A DNA stretch of 64,000 bases from NCBI RefSeq assembly GCF_005484965.1, contig NZ_CP034036.1:2976001-3040000 (forward strand), written 5' to 3'. Within the stretch, counting starts at the first letter, position 1, and the number at the start of each line of letters is the position of its first letter. Shown here in pieces: positions 27,606 to 36,545 of the stretch. Below the pieces are notes generated by a model. That model searched no databases. It was given only the letters and a program-made list of their open reading frames with translations, and was not told the origin of the DNA. This DNA is from Brenneria nigrifluens DSM 30175 = ATCC 13028 (lineage in GTDB: Bacteria; Pseudomonadota; Gammaproteobacteria; Enterobacterales; Enterobacteriaceae). The position numbers were made by a program, and so were the translations under genes.

Positions 27606-27804
27606 AAGCTCCCGACCGTTAGCATTATAATTAGGTACGATAACCGTAAAAAAATAGTCCTCGCCCGGTACGGCTAATTTTTCAGCAGTATATTATTCAC
27701 ACACATAGCGTCGCAATAGCGTCACCGCCAATCGCCTTGCCCTGTCGCCGATGCGCCAGAGTATGGCAGCGACGAAAACCTACTCTCGAACAGGAGGCGC
27801 AGAC

Positions 27805-29121
27805 ATGAAAGCAAACCGGCAACTGTGCATCGGCCTATCCATTGCGGTAACCTGGCTAAGCGGAAACGGTTGGCGACGCGCCGACAGCCGGGTGGAAGAG
27901 ATATACTCGGCCGATTTTTATCTCGACCTGGCCCGGCGGGCGGAAAACGCCAAACTGGATTTTCTGTTCCGCCCCGACGTCCTGTTTATCGATCCGCTCC
28001 GCGCGGCGCAATCCCCGTCCTTCAGCAGCCTCGATCCCATGATTTTGCTGACCGCCATCGCCGGGGAAACCCGCCGCATCGGCCTGATTTCCACCGCCTC
28101 GACCACCTTTTTGCCCCCTTACCTTGTCGCCAGACAACTCCAGTCCCTTAACTGGATCAGTCAGGGCCGCGTCGGCTGGAACGTGGTCACCGCGTTGGAC
28201 GGCAACCGCAATTTCGGCCTCGACCGGATGTCCGCCGCCGACGAACGCTACGAAAAGGCCCTTGAGTTCACCGAGGTGGTGCGTCGGCTGTGGCAAAGCT
28301 ATCCCCATACGGCGCTGACGCTCGACCGCCAAAAAGGAGAATACGCGCGGGCCGACAGGCTGCGCCCCATCAACCACCGCGGACGTTTCTTCAGCGTGCA
28401 GGGGCCGCTTAACGTACCGGACCCCGGAAACGGCGCCATCCCCCTGTTTCAGGCCGGCGCTTCGGACCGCGGGCGCGATTTCGCCGCGCGCATCGCCGAC
28501 GGCGTCTTCGCCGCCACGCCCGATATCGCCGCCGGCGTCGAGTTGCGCCGCGACCTGCGGCGGCGGGCGCGGGCGCGCGGCCGGCACCCCGACGCGATCC
28601 GGGTGCTGCCGGGCTTAAGCCTTTATCTGGGCAAAACCCGGCGCGAGGCGCGCGAACTGTATCAGGAGACCCAGGCGAACCAGACGCCGGCCGCCCAATA
28701 CGCCCGTATCCGCGACATGCTGGGGATCGACCTCAGCCGGCTGCCGCCGGACCGTCCGGTCACGCCGCAGATGCTTCCCGCCTCGCCCGCGCCGCCGCCC
28801 AGTCAGACCCATGCCGATTTATTACGCCGCCTGATTGAACGGGAACGGCCGACCGTCAGCCAGCTGCTGATGCGCCCGGAGGTGGCGGGCTCGGCGCACT
28901 GGCTGGTGGTCGGCACGGCCGAAGACGCGCTGAACGACATCGCCGCGCGCGCGGCGGCCGGCGCGGCGGATGGCTTTATCGCCCTGCCCGGCGGATCGCC
29001 GGCGTCGCTGGACCTGCTATTCGACGAACTGATACCCCGCCTGGCGGAGCGCGGGCTGTTCCGCCGCGACTATAGCGGCGGCACCCTGCGCCAGCATCTG
29101 GGCATGGACCCTGAGGGGTAA
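27805..29121 (+). CDS. LLM-class flavin-dependent monooxygenase (NtaA/SnaA/DszA type)
   Basis: The start at 27805 has a perfect AGGAGG seven bases upstream. The 438-residue cytoplasmic enzyme shows the TIM-barrel luciferase-like pattern of the NtaA/SnaA/DszA group. It has AENAKLDFLFRPDVLF, GRVGWNVVTALDGNRNFG, the RADRLRPINHRGRFFSVQGPLN region, PLFQAGASDRGRDFAA and a C-terminal DGFIALPGG. Such enzymes use reduced FMN supplied by a separate reductase to oxygenate their substrates. Its place 96 bases before the Cy-Cy-A synthetase suggests a step in making, modifying or breaking down the siderophore, but no such role is established by the sequence. Confidence 0.85.
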   Translation: MKANRQLCIGLSIAVTWLSGNGWRRADSRVEEIYSADFYLDLARRAENAKLDFLFRPDVLFIDPLRAAQSPSFSSLDPMILLTAIAGETRRIGLISTASTTFLPPYLVARQLQSLNWISQGRVGWNVVTALDGNRNFGLDRMSAADERYEKALEFTEVVRRLWQSYPHTALTLDRQKGEYARADRLRPINHRGRFFSVQGPLNVPDPGNGAIPLFQAGASDRGRDFAARIADGVFAATPDIAAGVELRRDLRRRARARGRHPDAIRVLPGLSLYLGKTRREARELYQETQANQTPAAQYARIRDMLGIDLSRLPPDRPVTPQMLPASPAPPPSQTHADLLRRLIERERPTVSQLLMRPEVAGSAHWLVVGTAEDALNDIAARAAAGAADGFIALPGGSPASLDLLFDELIPRLAERGLFRRDYSGGTLRQHLGMDPEG

Positions 29122-29141
29122 TCGCCGCTACAAATGAAAAT

Positions 29142-29160
29142 ACGAATGATTTAAATTACC
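29142..29160. promoter_or_regulatory. Weak Fur-box candidate before the Cy-Cy-A NRPS gene
   Basis: ACGAATGATTTAAATTACC matches 12 of 19 Fur-consensus positions and lies 57 bases before the start at 29218, in the only AT-rich stretch between the monooxygenase and synthetase genes. Confidence 0.4.
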
Positions 29161-29217
29161 ATCTATATGTAATATATTCATGCTGTTTCATTTACTCAAC
29201 TTTGAGGGGCTTCCCCG

Positions 29218-32200
29218 ATGAAAGAGTTGACTCCGATGCAGGCGGCCAGTTGGGTCGGCCGACAGTCCGGGCAACATCTGGGCGGCGTGGCGGCGCATCT
29301 ATACGCCGAATTCGACGGCGCCGGGCTGGATATCGACCGGCTGGAGCGCGCCGTCAGCCGCCTTTATCAGCATCACCCGATGCTGCGGCTGCGTATTACC
29401 CCTGAGGGGCGGCAGAGCATCGCGCCGTTGGACGAGCGCCGCCACCGGCTGCGCATCGACGACTGGCGGGACGCCGCGCCGCCGGACATCACGCGTTATC
29501 TTGACGCCAAACGCCGCAGCCTAAGCACGCAGCGGCTGGCGCTTAAGCAGGGTCAGGCGAGCGATATCAGCGTCAGCCTGTTGCCGGACGATCGCTGCCG
29601 TCTGCATATGGATGTGGATATGATTGCCGCCGACGCCCAGAGTTTTCGCATACTGCTGGAGGAGCTGGCCCGCTTCTACCACCGGCCCGCGGCGGCCGCG
29701 GACGCGGCGGACGCCGCCTATTTCCGCTATCTGGACCAGATGCGCGCCGATGAAAGCCTGCAACGGCGCTACCGGCGCGATAAACAGTGGTGGCATCAAC
29801 GTCTGGCGGCCATTCCTCCCGCCCCGCCCTTGCCGCAAAACGGCGCGGCGGGAGAGTGCCGCAGCGATAGGCTTGCCGCGCGGCTGACGCCGGCCGAGCG
29901 CCGCTCGCTGGAGAAAACGGCCCGCGACCGGCATCTGACCCTGTCGACGCTGTTTCTCTGCGCCTTTGCCGGAGTACTGGGAAGCAGCAACGGCGTAACC
30001 CGTTTTCGTCTCAACGTGCCGATATTTCATCGCCCGCCCTACGTCGACGGCGTCGAGCGCATTATCGGCGATTTCTCCAACCTGACTATCCTGGACGTGG
30101 AATACTCCCCCGGCGCAAGCCTGGCGGCGTTTTGCCGGCAAACGGCACAGCGGCTGGCGCGACTGCTTAGCCATAGCCATTACCCGGGGGTGAACGTGCT
30201 GCGCGACCTGTCCCGCCATCATGGCGGCGTGCAGATTGCTCCGGTGGTGTTTACCTCGGGGCTGGGGCTACCCGGCGGCAGGCTGTTTTCCGACGCGGTG
30301 CTAAAAACCTTCGGGGAGATGAACTGGGTGATCTCCCAGGGGCCGCAGGTGGCGCTTGACGCGCAGGCGGTCGACGTCCATGACGGCATTCTGCTGAACT
30401 GGGACATCCGTCCGGATTGCTTTCCCCAACCGGCCGTCGGCCGTCTGTTTGAGCGCTATCTGAACCTGCTGCGCCGCCTGGCCCGTTCCCCCGAGGCGCT
30501 GCATCAACCGCTTGAGCAACTGTGCGGCGAAGAAAAGGCGCTTCCCCGGCCGGAGCGGGAAAATATCGCGCGCACGCCGTTAACCGCCCTGCAACAGGCT
30601 TATCTGGTGGGCAGAAGCGAACAGTGGCCGCTGGGCGGCGTCGCCATGCAGGATTTCCGCGAGTACCGGGGGAATTTTCCCGTCGCCGTCCTGCGCCGAC
30701 GGCTGACCGAACTGGTGCGTCGGCATCCGGCGCTGCGCACCCGGATAGATGCCGATACGCTGAGCCAGCGGGTATCCCCCGACGTCGTCGTCAATCTGGA
30801 TGAAATCGATCTGCGCGCCCTGCCCCGCGCCGACGCCCTGCGGCGGGCGGACGAGATGCGGCGCGCCTGCTCCCACGCCCTTAACGACCTCGCGCTCGCG
30901 CCCTGGCATATCTGGATCATCGAACTGGCGCAGGGCGACGGGCGCGCGGACGAGGATTTCACTACCCTGGCGTTCACCAGCTTCGACGCCTTGATTATGG
31001 ACGGGGCGTCGATTTCGGCCATCCTGGCGCAGCTGTTCGCCGCGACGGAAACCGCGCCGCCCGCGGCGCAGGCGGACGACGGCCCGGCGCCGATCCCGGC
31101 CGGAGAGCGGCGGGATGACGAAGGCTACTGGCGCGAAAAGCTGCGGGACTTCCCGCCGCCGCCCGCTTTGCCCTGGAAACGACCGCTGGCGTCCATTCCC
31201 TCGTCGGGCTGGCGCCGGGAAAGCGTTACGCTGCCGCGCCGGATGCTGAAAAAAATCTCCGCCATCGGGGCGCATCACGGCCTGTTTCAGAACGCCATCC
31301 TGTCGGCCGCCATTCTGGATACGCTATCGCTCTGGAACCGGGACGGCGCGTTGGCGGTGGGCGTGCCGGTGGCCTTTCCGGCAGCGGACGGCCGGCTGGG
31401 CAACGCCGCCACCTTTGCGGCGCTGCGTTTCGCCCGGGAGCCGGAGGACTTTTTCGCCGCCGCCCGCCGTTGGCAACAGGATACTCTGGCCGCGCTGCAC
31501 CATCTGACGTTTTCCGGGGTCGACCTGACCCGCCTGCTGCTGCAACGGCACGGGCAAAGCCCGGCGCTGCCGGTGATCCTCACCAACGGCCTGGCGTGGG
31601 AAACGCCGCCCGCCGACGCGCCGATGCGTTTTCACGCCGGGCTGACGCAGACCCCGCAGGTGGCGATGGATATCCGGCTGTTGCGGGATCGGCATCGGGA
31701 TCTGCTGCTGGCGGTGGATTATGCCGAACAGGCGCTGGATCGGGCGGTGGTGCGGGGCATGCTCCGGGCGATGGCCCGCAGGATCGCGCTGCTGGGCGAC
31801 CGGGCGGAGCCGGCCCCGCCGCCGGGGCGCTTTATCGATTATCGCCACTACCGCCGCAACGGCGACGAGCGCGATTTTATCGGCAGCGGCTTTCTCGCCC
31901 GTATCGCCGCGCATCTCTTCGACTCTCCCCCCGATAAAGCGGCCGTGTACTGCGGCGACCGGACGATTTCGTATGCCGAGCTGGGGCGGTCGGTGGCAAC
32001 GGCGATGGCGAACCTGCGGCGCCAGGGCATGACGCCCGGCAAGGTGGCGGCCATTGTCCTGCCCCGTTCGCCGCAGCACCTGACCATCGTCCTCGCCTGC
32101 GCGTTACAGGGTATCGTCTGGCTGCCGGTTGATACCGGCTCGCCGCCGCAACGTATGGCCTATCTGCTGACCAACTGCCGCCCCGATCTGGTGGTGGGCG

Positions 32201-33435
32201 ATGTGGGCGTCGCGGAAATAGCCGCCGTATCGCCGGAGACGCTGCTATCGCCCGTCGCGCAGCAGGAACCCGTCCCGCCGCGGGCGGAGTTATTCGAGCG
32301 AAGCCACAGCAACGATCCGGCCTATTATCTCTACACCTCCGGCACCACCGGCAACCCCAAGTGCGTGGTGCTCAGCTATCGGGCCACCGACAACACCATC
32401 GGGCAGACGCTGGCGAGATGGAACGTCGGACGACGGGACGTGTTTATCTCCGTCACCCCGCCGCACCATGATATGTCCCTCTTCGATCTGTTCGGTTCGC
32501 TGTGCGCCGGCGCGACGCTGGTGCTGCCCGCGCCCGATGAGGAAAAGGACGCCATAGCCTGGAACCGGCTGATTGAACGCCATCGCGTCTCCCTGTGGTG
32601 CTCGGTCCCGGCCATACTTGAGATGCTGCTTTCCTGTACCCGGGGCGAACAGCTAAGTTCCCTGCGGCTGATCGCCCAGGGCGGCGATTACATCAAACCG
32701 GCCACCGTGCGCGCGCTCAGGGAGCGCCTTGCCGCCGCGCGGCTGTTTTCACTGGGCGGGCCGACGGAAACCACCATCTGGAGCATCTGGCACGAAATCA
32801 CCGCCGACGATAGCGACGTCGTCCCCTACGGCAGGCCGCTGCCGGCAAACCGCTATTTTATCTGTCACGATACCGGCGAACATTGCCCGGCCTACGTCGT
32901 CGGCCGCATCTACACGGCGGGGGTGAATCTGGCGCTCGGCTATCTGGAGAACGGCGTACTTAAACAGCACGATTTCGTTACCCTGAAGGATGCGGAGGGA
33001 AAACCGCTGCGCGCCTTCCGCACCGGCGATCGCGGTTATTATCGTCAAGACGGCGATATTATCTTCGCCGGCCGTGTCGACGGCTATGTCAAGGTGCGCG
33101 GGGTGCGGGTTTCGCTGTCGGAAATAGAGGCGGCGCTGGCTAAACACCCGGCGATCGACGCGGCGGCGGTGGTGGACTATGCGGCGGGGGAAACGGGCGA
33201 GATCGCCCTGGGGGCGATGTATACCTCGCGCCATGGCGCGGAGATCCCCGTCGCCGAGCTAAGGGCATTCGTCGGCCGCTATCTGCCGGACACCCATGTG
33301 CCGACCCGCATGGTTCACGCCGCGGCGCTGCCGTTATCCGCCAACGGCAAAACGGACCGCCGCCGTATCCGGCTGAGCTTCAGCGCCGCAGCGCCGACCT
33401 CCGTCAGCGCGTCTACCGCCGCGGGCCGGGCCTGA
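29218..33435 (+). CDS. NRPS: Cy - Cy - A (VibF N-terminal half)
   Basis: The 1405-residue synthetase has tandem heterocyclization domains and one adenylation domain. Cy1 (about 1-430) carries DxxxxDxxS as DMIAADAQS (134-142). Cy2 (about 455-880) carries it as DALIMDGAS (590-598). The A domain (about 885-1400) has YTSGTTGNPK, the HHDMSLFDLFG core (Asp1085), GGPTETTIW and NGKTDR (Lys1378). There is no carrier domain, so the activated residue must be loaded on the PCP of the protein encoded at 18665-21943. The order equals the first three domains of VibF, which makes a dihydroxyphenyl-oxazoline from Thr. The eight pocket residues after the Asp, aligned by eye, read M-F-C-A-G-L-I-W, not a standard Thr code. 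The gene ends two bases from the convergent VibH-like gene. Confidence 0.92.
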   Translation: MKELTPMQAASWVGRQSGQHLGGVAAHLYAEFDGAGLDIDRLERAVSRLYQHHPMLRLRITPEGRQSIAPLDERRHRLRIDDWRDAAPPDITRYLDAKRRSLSTQRLALKQGQASDISVSLLPDDRCRLHMDVDMIAADAQSFRILLEELARFYHRPAAAADAADAAYFRYLDQMRADESLQRRYRRDKQWWHQRLAAIPPAPPLPQNGAAGECRSDRLAARLTPAERRSLEKTARDRHLTLSTLFLCAFAGVLGSSNGVTRFRLNVPIFHRPPYVDGVERIIGDFSNLTILDVEYSPGASLAAFCRQTAQRLARLLSHSHYPGVNVLRDLSRHHGGVQIAPVVFTSGLGLPGGRLFSDAVLKTFGEMNWVISQGPQVALDAQAVDVHDGILLNWDIRPDCFPQPAVGRLFERYLNLLRRLARSPEALHQPLEQLCGEEKALPRPERENIARTPLTALQQAYLVGRSEQWPLGGVAMQDFREYRGNFPVAVLRRRLTELVRRHPALRTRIDADTLSQRVSPDVVVNLDEIDLRALPRADALRRADEMRRACSHALNDLALAPWHIWIIELAQGDGRADEDFTTLAFTSFDALIMDGASISAILAQLFAATETAPPAAQADDGPAPIPAGERRDDEGYWREKLRDFPPPPALPWKRPLASIPSSGWRRESVTLPRRMLKKISAIGAHHGLFQNAILSAAILDTLSLWNRDGALAVGVPVAFPAADGRLGNAATFAALRFAREPEDFFAAARRWQQDTLAALHHLTFSGVDLTRLLLQRHGQSPALPVILTNGLAWETPPADAPMRFHAGLTQTPQVAMDIRLLRDRHRDLLLAVDYAEQALDRAVVRGMLRAMARRIALLGDRAEPAPPPGRFIDYRHYRRNGDERDFIGSGFLARIAAHLFDSPPDKAAVYCGDRTISYAELGRSVATAMANLRRQGMTPGKVAAIVLPRSPQHLTIVLACALQGIVWLPVDTGSPPQRMAYLLTNCRPDLVVGDVGVAEIAAVSPETLLSPVAQQEPVPPRAELFERSHSNDPAYYLYTSGTTGNPKCVVLSYRATDNTIGQTLARWNVGRRDVFISVTPPHHDMSLFDLFGSLCAGATLVLPAPDEEKDAIAWNRLIERHRVSLWCSVPAILEMLLSCTRGEQLSSLRLIAQGGDYIKPATVRALRERLAAARLFSLGGPTETTIWSIWHEITADDSDVVPYGRPLPANRYFICHDTGEHCPAYVVGRIYTAGVNLALGYLENGVLKQHDFVTLKDAEGKPLRAFRTGDRGYYRQDGDIIFAGRVDGYVKVRGVRVSLSEIEAALAKHPAIDAAAVVDYAAGETGEIALGAMYTSRHGAEIPVAELRAFVGRYLPDTHVPTRMVHAAALPLSANGKTDRRRIRLSFSAAAPTSVSASTAAGRA

Positions 33436-33437
33436 GG

Positions 33438-34790
33438 CTAACGCGCCGGGTCCGGCGGATTGAACAGCGCCCCAAGCCGCCGGGTCAGCGCGTCCTCCCG
33501 CACCGCGCGCCGCATAAAGTCCGGCAGCGTTTGCCGATGCCGGATAAATTCATCCTGCCGCAACAGCGCCGCATCGGCGTCAACCTCCACGCTCAGCCGA
33601 CGCGCGTCCATATGTCCGCGCCAGGTGATGTTGAAACCGTCGCCGGGGCCGCTGGCGAGCACGTGCCGACGGCTGCGGCACCCCGCGAAGCAGGGCGGAT
33701 CAAACGGCAGCACGTTGACCAGCGGGGAGAAGAAATAGCGGGAATTCGCCGGCAGTTGCCGATCGGCGGCGATCCGCTCAATGCGATAGCGCCCGTGCAA
33801 ACGCTGCGTATGCAGCTCCCGCGCCGTGCGCCGCAGGAAATCCAGCAGGTTTTCATGCGCCGCGGCGCGGATAAACAGCGGCAGGATATTGACCAGCAAA
33901 GCCGGCACGTAGGCGGCAACCGGGCTGCGGCGATTCATAAACGGCACCCACAGCGGCAGGATCTGTTGCTCTCCGTTGCTGCGGCGCGGCAAATGGTAAA
34001 ACAGATAGGCGCCGGAAAGGGCCAGCAGCAGATCGGGCCAGCCGATATCGCAGCGCTCGGCCATATGCTGCAAATCGCCGCTAAAACGCGCCGATAGCCG
34101 GCAGGCGAAATGCCGGCACGGGGCGCCGTAATCTTCGCCGCCCTTATGCAGCACCGGCAGTTCGACGGGCGCCGCCAGATAATCCCGCCAGTAGCGGCGG
34201 TCGTCGGCGCAACGCCGGCCGGCGCCGTACTCCCACTCCTCCGCCAGACAGCGGGCGAACGGGTAAAAGGCGTCGCCGCCGTCGCCCTTGCCGATACCCT
34301 GCGCATACAGGTCGGTGCAGCGGTGTTCAATCAACGTCATGCCGTAGCCGTCGATAACGATGTGGTGCGCCCGGATATACCAGAAATAGCGCGCGTCCCC
34401 CACCCTTATCAGCCAGCTCGCCGCCAGCGGCTGGCGCAATAAATCCAGCGGCTGCTCAACGTCGGCGCGCATAAGGCGCAGCGCTTCCCGCCGGGGATCG
34501 GGGCAGTGCCGCACGTCGATGCGCCGCAGCGGGGGCGCCGCGGCCGGATCGCAGCGCTGTAGCGGCTGCCGTCGCCGCGCAATGGCGAAGCGCAGCGCGA
34601 ACGCCTCGGTTTCCCCGATGGTCAGCGTGATGGCCCGGGCCAGGGCCTGCTGATCCACCTCGCCCCGGATATCGATATAGTGCGCCACCGTGGAGATCGG
34701 TTGATCGGGATAGAGGCAAAACTCCTGCCAAAAATCCAGCTGTGCCGGTGTCAGGGGCATCCACCCCCTATTCGGTTCTATTGCTGACAT
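33438..34790 (-). CDS. Stand-alone condensation protein (VibH-like)
   Basis: The product of about 450 residues is one free condensation domain. It begins with WMPLTPAQLDFWQEFCLYPD and VAHYIDIRGEVD, like EntF and VibH, and contains RAHHIVIDGYG with His142, His143 and Asp147 (numbered from the ATG at 34790). A later PLWVPFMNRRS segment is also typical. VibH joins carrier-bound dihydroxybenzoate to a free polyamine rather than to a second carrier. By analogy this protein would acylate a diamine or triamine with aryl groups held on the ArCP of the other synthetase. A palindromic Fur box lies 60 bases upstream. An in-frame ATG eight codons earlier lacks a better site. Confidence 0.88.
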   Translation of the reverse strand: MSAIEPNRGWMPLTPAQLDFWQEFCLYPDQPISTVAHYIDIRGEVDQQALARAITLTIGETEAFALRFAIARRRQPLQRCDPAAAPPLRRIDVRHCPDPRREALRLMRADVEQPLDLLRQPLAASWLIRVGDARYFWYIRAHHIVIDGYGMTLIEHRCTDLYAQGIGKGDGGDAFYPFARCLAEEWEYGAGRRCADDRRYWRDYLAAPVELPVLHKGGEDYGAPCRHFACRLSARFSGDLQHMAERCDIGWPDLLLALSGAYLFYHLPRRSNGEQQILPLWVPFMNRRSPVAAYVPALLVNILPLFIRAAAHENLLDFLRRTARELHTQRLHGRYRIERIAADRQLPANSRYFFSPLVNVLPFDPPCFAGCRSRRHVLASGPGDGFNITWRGHMDARRLSVEVDADAALLRQDEFIRHRQTLPDFMRRAVREDALTRRLGALFNPPDPAR

Positions 34791-34849
34791 ATCCTGTACC
34801 TTGTCGCGTTGCAAACCAGGTTAACCTCGCGCGCCGCGCAAAACGCCGC

Positions 34850-34882
34850 GCTTAATGATAATAGCACTTATTATCATTAAGC
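34850..34882. promoter_or_regulatory. Long palindromic Fur box before the VibH-like gene
   Basis: GCTTAATGATAATA (34850-34863) and TATTATCATTAAGC (34869-34882) form a perfect 14-bp inverted repeat around GCACT. It contains two back-to-back TAATGATAAT Fur half-sites. It lies upstream of the VibH-like gene and just after the stop of the Slam gene. On the minus strand a TTTT follows shortly, so it may also help terminate the Slam transcript. Confidence 0.75.
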
Positions 34883-34891
34883 GACGCCGCG

Positions 34892-36376
34892 TCAAAACTC
34901 CTTGCTGAAGGAGAGCATCAGCTGATTGGAGGATTTGCCATAGAACGCCGGAATATTGCTGGTGGTTTTTTCACGCTGATAAACCAGCCGCGGCGTAATG
35001 CCCTGAAAAGTCCAGGGCCGGTACTGCAACCGCAGCGCAAGGCGGGTGACGGCGTCGCGGCGCCGGACGCCGAAAAAGGCGTTCTCCTCGTCAAAGCGCT
35101 TGCGCCCGAATCTTAGCTGCATTCTGACGTCCAGGCCGCCCTGCGCGATATAGGTAAAGCCGCCGTTGACGCCGCTCTGCCGGGAAGAGACATCGGCGGC
35201 GCCCAGCTTCTCGCGCTCGTGGAATACCCCGCCGTAGAGCAGAAAACGGTTCGAAACGGCGCGCATCAGATTCAGGCTGTGGATGGCGATCTTGCCGTCG
35301 TACAGCTCGCCGATGGGTTGCCGATAGTAGCGCCGGTCCAGAAGACGATACCCCAGCGCGGCCTGCCAGCGGGGCGTCAGCCAGCGGCCGTAACTGGCGC
35401 TCAGCCCGACGTCCCTGGCATAACTCTCGCCCCCCAGCCGCCGGTAGGTGTAAACCGGCCCGACGGAAAAGGTATCGCGCAGGCTCTGGTACTGGTAGTC
35501 CAGCCCCAGCAACGCCGTTCTTTCGTCGTAATGGTTGTCTCTGGCGTAATTAAGCGCGTTGAAATAGGCCGAATAGCCCAGAAAATGGTTGCCGGCAAGG
35601 TTGACGTCCTGCTCCAGCGTCACGAACAGGGACTGGCCGGAACTGCTCTGCCGGCGGTTGTTGTTCCTGAACGGCAGGCCCCACAGATAGATGTATTCCA
35701 CGTCGCTGCCCTGATTGTAGTTGTCGGTGTGCAGCAGATCGGCGGTAAGGTTGAGCGACGGCCTGGCGCGTTCGGCAATCCGTTTCAGGTAGTTTAGCGA
35801 CAGCTCGCGGAACAGCGGCTCCCGCGGGTTATCGGCCAGCAGCAAAAATTGCCGTTTCGCCTGGCTATAGGATTTGTTCTCGAACTGCATCACCGCCAGG
35901 TCGAAGCGCACATTGTTCAGCGTCGGGTCGGCGTCGAGCATTTGGCGATACAGGTCGATGGCCGGCCCGAGCCGCCAGCGCGCCCGGAGCATCGCCCCTT
36001 TGACGAAGCGATAAAGCTGCCGGTCGTGGCGCGGATGGCCGGCGTACAGCGGCAGCACCCGCTCGATAGTGTCCCAGTCCTGATGTTGCAGCGCCGTCTC
36101 CAGAATCAGCTCCGCCACCGCGCTATTGGCCGCCACCGCGGCGTCGTTCAATACCGGCGCGGCCGGGCTTTCGCCGCGCGGCGCCCGACGACGACGCGCG
36201 CGCTCCAGCGCCTCGTTCTGTTCTTTTTGCCACTGGCGGTCGATATCGGGCGCGGGAAAGCTGCGCTGTTCGCCGGGAATGACGGGCATCTGCCCACGGG
36301 CGGCGCCGATGGCGGCCGGCAGAGGAAACAGCAATGTGGTTATGACGATCTTCAGAATAGATGGCGCATACGGCAT
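34892..36376 (-). CDS. Slam-type outer-membrane translocon (type XI secretion, TPR plus DUF560 barrel)
   Basis: The protein has the two-part build of surface lipoprotein assembly modulators. After a signal peptide comes a periplasmic TPR region (LILETALQHQDWDTIERVLPLYAGH; RARWRLGPAIDLYRQMLDADPTLNNVRFDLAVMQFENKSYSQA). A 14-strand-type barrel follows, rich in alternating aromatics and ending in Phe (LMLSFSKEF). Slams move TbpB-fold or hemophilin-like cargo across the outer membrane. The cargo candidate is encoded immediately upstream and a TonB receptor before that. I favour the ATG at 36376 because it opens straight into the signal peptide; the frame is open to 36508, which would add a 44-residue basic extension. 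Neither start has a strong ribosome-binding site. Confidence 0.88.
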   Translation of the reverse strand: MPYAPSILKIVITTLLFPLPAAIGAARGQMPVIPGEQRSFPAPDIDRQWQKEQNEALERARRRRAPRGESPAAPVLNDAAVAANSAVAELILETALQHQDWDTIERVLPLYAGHPRHDRQLYRFVKGAMLRARWRLGPAIDLYRQMLDADPTLNNVRFDLAVMQFENKSYSQAKRQFLLLADNPREPLFRELSLNYLKRIAERARPSLNLTADLLHTDNYNQGSDVEYIYLWGLPFRNNNRRQSSSGQSLFVTLEQDVNLAGNHFLGYSAYFNALNYARDNHYDERTALLGLDYQYQSLRDTFSVGPVYTYRRLGGESYARDVGLSASYGRWLTPRWQAALGYRLLDRRYYRQPIGELYDGKIAIHSLNLMRAVSNRFLLYGGVFHEREKLGAADVSSRQSGVNGGFTYIAQGGLDVRMQLRFGRKRFDEENAFFGVRRRDAVTRLALRLQYRPWTFQGITPRLVYQREKTTSNIPAFYGKSSNQLMLSFSKEF

Positions 36377-36545
36377 ACCGGCGATCTCGGGTGCGTGGGG
36401 CGCGCCGGACGCGGGGAAATCAGACTGCCGCGCGGCCCGCAAAGGCAAAACAACGCGCCGGAACGGTATGCGGCGACGGCCGCCGCGCTCCGGCGCAGGT
36501 ACACTCATCAATAATCAACGGCTGGTTCTCCCCAATCCCTGGCCA

